DNA of 8,682 bases, from assembly GCA_028685445.1 (NCBI GenBank), contig JAQUDY010000041.1, forward strand, positions 1-8,682, in the 5' to 3' direction. Below the pieces are notes generated by a model. The model did no database searches and had not been told where the DNA came from. It worked only from the letters and a program-made list of their open reading frames with translations. This document shows positions 4,895-8,682 of this stretch, piece after piece. The number at the start of each line of letters is the position of its first letter. Position 1 is the stretch's first letter. This DNA is from Bacilli bacterium. Lineage in GTDB: Bacteria; Bacillota_I; Bacilli_A; RF39; UBA660. Both the position numbers and the translations under genes were made by a program.

Positions 4895-5981
4895 GTGCAA
4901 AACGAAGAGATATTAAAGAAAATAAAAACCTCTGTTGAAAAATTACAAACTATTGGGAGGTCTCTTTGACTTAGAAGAAAAGTTAAAAAAGATACACGAA
5001 TTAGAAAACAAATTAAATAAAGAGAATATATGGAATAATCCGGTTTTAGCAAATAATATAAATTTTGAGTTAATAAACCTAAAAAAAATCATAGAAAACT
5101 ATAATCAAATACAACAAGAATTAAATGAATATCATGAATTACTTTTATTAAGTGAAGAAATTGATATAGTTAATGAAATAGAAAACAATTTAAAAAACGT
5201 TAACAAAATGATTGATGAAATTGAGATAGAAACATTATTAAATGGAAAATATGACTCCAGTGGTTGCTATTTAGAAATTCATCCTGGAGCTGGTGGAACA
5301 GAAGCTTGTGACTGGGCAAGTATTTTATTAAGAATGTATGAACAATTTTGTAATAAAAATGGTTATAACATTGAAGTTATTAACATTCAAGCTGGTGATG
5401 AAGCAGGAATTAAAAGTGCTATTATAAAAATAATTGGAAAATATGCTTATGGATATTTTAAAGGAGAACAAGGGGTTCATAGGCTTGTTAGAATTAGTCC
5501 ATTTGATTCAGGGGGTAGAAGACACACTTCTTTTGCCGCAATCTCTGTCATACCTGAGATTAATAACATATCTAATATTAATATTAAAAATGAAGATGTT
5601 AGAGTAGATGTTTACAGAAGTAGTGGAAAAGGTGGGCAAGGAGTTAATACAACCGATTCTGCTGTTAGATTAACTCATCTACCATCAGGTATTGTTGTAA
5701 CTTGTCAAAACGAAAGAAGTCAAATTAAAAATAAAGAAACTGCTATGAAAATTTTGATTAGTAAATTAGAACAATTAAAAGAAGAACAACATGAAACAGA
5801 AAAAAACAATTTAAAAGGAAATCAAAACATAAATTTTGGAAGTCAAATACGAAGTTATACTTTGGAGCCGTATAAATTAATTAAAGATTTAAGAACAGGT
5901 TATGAAACTTCAAACACAGAAGCAGTATTAAATGGAGATATACTTCCGTTTATGGAAGAATTTTTAAGAATAAAGAGGTAA
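4895..5981 (+). CDS. prfB: Peptide chain release factor 2 (RF2), expressed by programmed +1 frameshift
   Basis: RF2 reads UAA and UGA stop codons and triggers peptide release in the ribosome. The gene is in two frames. Codons 1-24 run from GTG 4895 to CTT 4964-4966 and meet TGA 4967-4969. The rest continues in the +1 frame from GAC 4968 to TAA 5979-5981. The joined protein is 361 aa (B. subtilis RF2 is about 366). The junction reads IGRSL-DLEEKL, matching the conserved RGSLDLE of other RF2 proteins. Domains: coiled-coil N-terminal domain rich in Glu/Lys; codon-recognition motif SPF at 201-203 (ISPFDSGGRRHTSFA); catalytic GGQ at 246-248 (SGKGGQGVNTTDSAVRLTH), where GGQ enters the peptidyl transferase centre. 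SPF, rather than RF1's PxT, fixes it as RF2. It is first in a tight operon with the YitT-like gene and ogt. Annotators who ignore the shift would call a shortened gene. Confidence 0.97.
4955..4970 (+). promoter_or_regulatory. prfB programmed +1 frameshift site
   Basis: GGGAGG (4955-4960), three bases (TCT), then CTT TGA C. This matches the E. coli arrangement AGGGGG-UAU-CUU-UGA-C in spacing and slippery codon. The internal Shine-Dalgarno pairs with 16S rRNA and promotes slipping of the CUU tRNA when UGA is decoded slowly. When RF2 is scarce more ribosomes shift, so RF2 controls its own level. The presence of this site shows UGA is a stop in this organism. Confidence 0.95.
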
Positions 5982-5983
5982 AT

Positions 5984-6832
5984 ATGAAAAAAACTTTAAA
6001 AATAATTCTAGGTTCATTATTAATAGCGCTAGCTTTTAATATATTTTTTCTACCATATGATATAGTTCCAAACGGAATATATGGGATAGCAGCTCTTATA
6101 AACTTTCAAACTAGTTATGACCCAGCAACATTTCTAATAATAACAAATTTATCACTAATAATTATTAGTTTAATAATGTTAGGCGGTTATAAATCTAAGG
6201 AATACGTTTGGCCAAGCCTTCTAATCCCAATATTTATTTTTGTTGAAAATTATCTTAACTCATTTATTCTTCTTGATGGATTCGAAAAAATAATGGCGGT
6301 TATTGTTGGAAGTTTTATAACAGGACTGGGATATAGTATGATTTATAAAGAAGGAAAAAACGTAGGTGGATTTGATATAATTCAAGATATTGCTAATAGT
6401 GCAACTAACTATCGAAATAATATTTATTCATATATTATGGAGGGGATTGTTTTAATCTCTACATTTATTATTTTAGGGTTTGAGCAAATGATTTATTCAT
6501 TATTAGTAATAGCAATCATTAGATACATGACTACTAAAACCAAAGTAGGAATTAGCACTAGTAAAACATTTTATATTATTACAACTAAAGAACAAGAAGT
6601 AAAAGATTATATTATAAATGAGCTTGCTCATGATTTAACTGAGTTTAACATTAAAGGTGGATATAGTAAAAATAAAGCCAAAATATTAATGACAGTAATG
6701 GATACTAAAGGTTATTACTCGTTAAAAGAAGGAATCTTATTAATAGATCCTGATGCTTTTATTACAATAACTGATAGCTATGAAGTGATAAATAAAAACA
6801 AGAATTTATCAAAAAGAGAAAAAGATATATAG
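5984..6832 (+). CDS. YitT family (DUF161/DUF2179) membrane protein
   Basis: A 282-aa protein with an N-terminal membrane half and a cytosolic C-terminal domain. Hydrophobic segments lie at about 5-24, 48-67, 77-96, 102-121 and 148-180, consistent with the multi-pass YitT membrane region. The conserved motif NVGGFDIIQ at 127-134 corresponds to the family's GG(T)D signature. Residues about 190-270 form the DUF2179 domain, with IKGGYSKNKAKILM and ending DPDAFITITDSYEV, typical of the family. The biochemical role of YitT proteins is unknown; transport has been suggested but not shown. ATG 5984 lies two bases after the prfB stop, and its AGAGG ribosome-binding site is the last codons of prfB, so translation is probably coupled. 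A YitT-family gene (yvjA) also lies close to prfB in B. subtilis, which supports the orthology. Confidence is high for the family, low for the function. Confidence 0.9.
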   Translation: MKKTLKIILGSLLIALAFNIFFLPYDIVPNGIYGIAALINFQTSYDPATFLIITNLSLIIISLIMLGGYKSKEYVWPSLLIPIFIFVENYLNSFILLDGFEKIMAVIVGSFITGLGYSMIYKEGKNVGGFDIIQDIANSATNYRNNIYSYIMEGIVLISTFIILGFEQMIYSLLVIAIIRYMTTKTKVGISTSKTFYIITTKEQEVKDYIINELAHDLTEFNIKGGYSKNKAKILMTVMDTKGYYSLKEGILLIDPDAFITITDSYEVINKNKNLSKREKDI

Positions 6833-6840
6833 GAGAACTT

Positions 6841-7335
6841 ATGTCCAATTTATTTATGAATACAAAATTAGGAATACTTGAAATTATTTGTAGCGATCAA
6901 GAACTATTAGAAATAAATATAGTCTTACAAAAAAGTATGGAAAAGCCTAATAAGATATGTTTAGAGACAGAAAAACAAATTAAAGAATATTTAAATAAAG
7001 AAAGAAGAACATTCAATTTACCTATTAAATTAACTGGAAGTGAATTTCAGAAAACGGTTTGGAATGAGTTAATTAATATTAGTTATGGAACAACTATTTC
7101 ATATTTAAATTTAGCAACCAAAATAGGGAATCCTAAAGGAGTAAGAGCCGTAGCAAATGCTGTAGGAGCTAACAAGCTTTTAATTATAGTACCGTGTCAT
7201 AGAGTTATTGGCAGTAATAATACATTAACAGGCTTTGGAGGCGGTCTAAATAATAAAATTGAATTATTAAATTTAGAAAATATAAAAGTTTTAAAGAATA
7301 GAGATTTAAAAAAGTCTAAGATAATAAAAGTATAA
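6841..7335 (+). CDS. ogt: Methylated-DNA--[protein]-cysteine S-methyltransferase (O6-alkylguanine-DNA alkyltransferase)
   Basis: A 164-aa suicide DNA-repair protein that moves the alkyl group from O6-methylguanine (and O4-methylthymine) to its own cysteine. The acceptor motif is IVPCHRVIG with Cys119. Upstream, RAVANAVGAN at 102-111 holds the arginine that pushes the base out of the helix and the Asn hinge. TISYLNLATKIGNPKGVR at 85-102 is the helix-turn-helix that binds the minor groove, and GFGGGL at 131-136 corresponds to the family's G-(Y/F)-x-GG-L element. Residues 1-60 match the variable N-terminal ribonuclease H-like domain and are weakly conserved. ATG 6841 lies eight bases after the upstream gene's stop, with AGGAG (6831-6835) overlapping that stop, so it belongs to the prfB operon. 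No AraC-type Ada domain is present, so it is Ogt-like, not Ada. A lysine-rich tail (about 149-164) ends the protein. Confidence 0.93.
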   Translation: MSNLFMNTKLGILEIICSDQELLEINIVLQKSMEKPNKICLETEKQIKEYLNKERRTFNLPIKLTGSEFQKTVWNELINISYGTTISYLNLATKIGNPKGVRAVANAVGANKLLIIVPCHRVIGSNNTLTGFGGGLNNKIELLNLENIKVLKNRDLKKSKIIKV

Positions 7336-7339
7336 TTTC

Positions 7340-7367
7340 TTGAAAATATTTAAAAATGACGTATAAT
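7340..7367 (+). promoter_or_regulatory. Promoter of the PRPP synthetase gene
   Basis: TTGAAA (7340-7345), 16-nt spacer, TATAAT (7362-7367). This is the best two-element promoter in the window. A start near 7374 fits the chosen ATG 7393 and excludes ATG 7372. No purine operator or riboswitch could be seen in the short leader. Confidence 0.7.
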
Positions 7368-7392
7368 TAAAATGGAAAAAGAGGTAAATAAA

Positions 7393-8499
7393 ATGGTTGT
7401 TAAAAAAGAGCATAGAGAAAATGTTCGTATATTATTTATGGATACAGTTGCTGAACTAGGAGAATTAGTAAAAAAAAGACTAATAAAAGAAAACGATTTT
7501 TCAGAAAAGAATTTTATTAATGCAGAATTAACCAGATTTGGTAATGGTGAAGGAAAAGCAAAATTAATAGATTCTGTAAGAGGAAAACGTTTTTTTATTG
7601 TAACAGATGTTTGTAACCATAGTATTAAATATAAAGCATATGGCAAAATGCAAACGAAAATGCCTGATGAACATTTTTCAGACTTAAAAAGAGTTATATC
7701 AGCTGCATGTGGAAATGCTATGGATATCTCGATTATTCAAACAATTTTATATGCTGGAAGACAACATAAAAGAACAGGCAGAGAATCACTTGACTGCGCT
7801 CTAGCACTTCAAGAATTAGAAAAAATGAATGTAAAAGGTATCACTACTTTTGATGCTCATAATGTTGAAGTAAGACAAGCGATACCATTAACAGCTTTTG
7901 ATAATATAATTCCAACTGATCCGATGTTGTCTTATTTTGTTAAAGAAGAAAAAATTAATTATGATAATCTAATTGTGATTTCACCAGATGAAGGTGCGAT
8001 GGGAAGAACAAGATTTTATTCAGGCATGCTTGGCTGTGATATTGGAATGTTTTATAAAAGAAGAGATTATTCTAAAGTGGATGAAAATGGTAAAAATCCA
8101 ATCGCAGAACACGCATATTTAGGAAAAGAAATATCAGAAGGAGAATATTTGATAATAGACGACATGATTTCCAGCGGCGGTAGCATTTTAGAAATATTAA
8201 AAAAATTAAAAATAAAAAATCCTAAAAAAATATGGGTTATGGCAACTTTCGCATTATTTACTGAAGGTTTAAAAGAATTTGATAAAGCTTATGAAGAAGG
8301 ATTATTAACAAAAGTTTATTGTACAAATTTTACAGATGCTCCTGATTTAGCTATCTCAAAACCATGGTTTGAAAGAGTAGATTGTTCTAAATTATTAGCA
8401 GAATGTTTGATATCTTATATCACAGAACAACCTATGTCAAATATCTTAAATGGTAGAAAAGAATTATACGAAAAAATTAATGACTTAAAAAACAAATAA
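7393..8499 (+). CDS. prs: Ribose-phosphate pyrophosphokinase (PRPP synthetase), long form
   Basis: Makes 5-phosphoribosyl-1-pyrophosphate from ribose 5-phosphate and ATP for purine, pyrimidine, His, Trp and NAD synthesis. The protein is 368 aa against about 315 for the common Prs. It contains YAGRQHKRTGRE (120-131), matching the ATP-site loop (common form YARQDRK). FDAHN (153-157) corresponds to the metal-binding DLH region. PDEGAMGRTR (198-207) matches the PDxGA signature. DDMISSGGSI (256-265) is the PRPP/ribose-5-phosphate loop (common form DDMIDTAGTI). Extra residues lie in the N-terminal half and the C-terminal tail. Such longer Prs-like proteins occur in Firmicutes; assignment as a functional PRPP synthetase is strong but not proven. 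I chose ATG 7393 because GAGGT (7381-7385) sits seven bases upstream; ATG 7372 coincides with the transcription start. It is separate from the ogt operon by its own promoter. Confidence 0.9.
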   Translation: MVVKKEHRENVRILFMDTVAELGELVKKRLIKENDFSEKNFINAELTRFGNGEGKAKLIDSVRGKRFFIVTDVCNHSIKYKAYGKMQTKMPDEHFSDLKRVISAACGNAMDISIIQTILYAGRQHKRTGRESLDCALALQELEKMNVKGITTFDAHNVEVRQAIPLTAFDNIIPTDPMLSYFVKEEKINYDNLIVISPDEGAMGRTRFYSGMLGCDIGMFYKRRDYSKVDENGKNPIAEHAYLGKEISEGEYLIIDDMISSGGSILEILKKLKIKNPKKIWVMATFALFTEGLKEFDKAYEEGLLTKVYCTNFTDAPDLAISKPWFERVDCSKLLAECLISYITEQPMSNILNGRKELYEKINDLKNK

Positions 8500-8543
8500 T
8501 ATTTATTTTTAGATTTTTTTAAATATTTAGAATATGTTTTAAT

Positions 8544-8682
8544 ATGAAAAGAATTATATTTATCACATTTTTATTTATTTTTATCATATTAACAATTTTT
8601 AAAGTTGATGCTAACAATCTAACTTATCCTTTAATTGGCAAAATTTTTATAATAGATCCTGGTCATGGTGGCGTTGATAATG
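8544..8682 (+). CDS. N-acetylmuramoyl-L-alanine amidase (Amidase_3, CwlD-like), N-terminal part (runs off right edge)
   Basis: Forty-six codons are visible. MKRI at the start is followed by an uncharged hydrophobic stretch (residues 5-19), a signal peptide or membrane anchor. Then IFIIDPGHGGVDN (34-46), the start of the Amidase_3 catalytic domain, appears. His41 in DPGHGG is the first zinc ligand of this family. Such enzymes cut the amide bond between muramic acid and the stem peptide in peptidoglycan turnover, cell separation or spore cortex formation. CwlD is a likely relative, but the rest of the gene is outside the window, so the subtype is open. It starts 44 bases after prs on the same strand; no strong ribosome-binding site is seen before ATG 8544. 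A wall amidase implies a peptidoglycan-containing cell. Confidence 0.85.
   Translation, partial: MKRIIFITFLFIFIILTIFKVDANNLTYPLIGKIFIIDPGHGGVDN

Noticed and set aside
4935..4967. prfB as a single-frame gene starting near 4935
   Set aside because: There is no usable start in that frame; the canonical frameshift element and upstream 24 codons from GTG 4895 give the complete RF2.
4795..5052. Hydrophobic open frame on the minus strand across the start of prfB
   Set aside because: It covers the prfB promoter, start and frameshift site on the other strand; the apparent hydrophobic protein is the complement of Glu/Lys-rich coding sequence.
7350..7646. Open frame of 98 codons on the minus strand over the start of prs
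   Set aside because: No start signal or family resemblance, and it overlaps the prs promoter and conserved coding sequence.
8485..8522. Terminator after prs
   Set aside because: Only all-A/T stems (AAATAA/TTATTT and TTAAAAAA/TTTTTTAA) can be drawn; too weak to call.
1..8682. CRISPR array, insertion sequence, tRNA or rRNA
   Set aside because: No regularly spaced repeats, transposase-like product, terminal inverted repeats with target duplication, or cloverleaf sequence was seen.

Overview
The window is very AT-rich and reads as a piece of a low-GC Firmicutes (Bacilli/Erysipelotrichia-like or Mollicutes-related) chromosome. The gene order hpf-secA-prfB followed by a YitT-family gene resembles the Bacillus subtilis yvyD-secA-prfB-yvjA neighbourhood. 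UGA is a true stop: an RF2 gene is present with the classic in-frame UGA, and the tryptophans checked (for example in the AgrD-like peptide) use TGG. The last gene is a cell-wall amidase. Together these argue for a walled bacterium with the standard code rather than a true mycoplasma. The exact taxon cannot be read from this window.

Left part (1-1365): an agr-type peptide quorum-sensing locus in an unusual layout. The 3' end of an AgrC-like histidine kinase (+ strand) runs head-on into agrD and agrB (- strand). One 9-bp hairpin at 325-347 separates them and carries both stop codons in its arms. The agrD gene (341-445) is only 34 codons and is easily missed. Its predicted signal region has serine (S18) where most AgrD peptides have cysteine, so the likely product is a lactone rather than a thiolactone pheromone, with a Trp/Ile-rich ring. 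AgrB has the family's Arg/His/Cys triad. No agrA response regulator lies in the window. The gap between agrB and csp carries two imperfect LytTR-like boxes in a 21-bp register, and a csp promoter with a structured leader.

Centre (1366-4780): a small cold-shock protein, the long-form ribosome hibernation factor Hpf and the SecA translocase motor. Each has its own extended -10 promoter (TGnTATAAT-like) with little or no -35. csp and hpf end in short hairpin terminators that overlap their stop codons. A perfect 28-bp all-A/T palindrome follows the hpf terminator.

Right part (4895-8682): prfB, with its programmed +1 frameshift intact, starts a tight operon with a YitT-family membrane protein (2-nt gap) and an Ogt-type DNA alkyltransferase (8-nt gap). 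A separate TTGAAA-16-TATAAT promoter drives a long-form PRPP synthetase. The first 46 codons of a secreted N-acetylmuramoyl-L-alanine amidase run off the right edge. This half is housekeeping (translation termination, DNA repair, nucleotide precursor, wall turnover). The agr locus is the accessory and most novel part. No tRNA, rRNA, CRISPR array or insertion sequence was seen.
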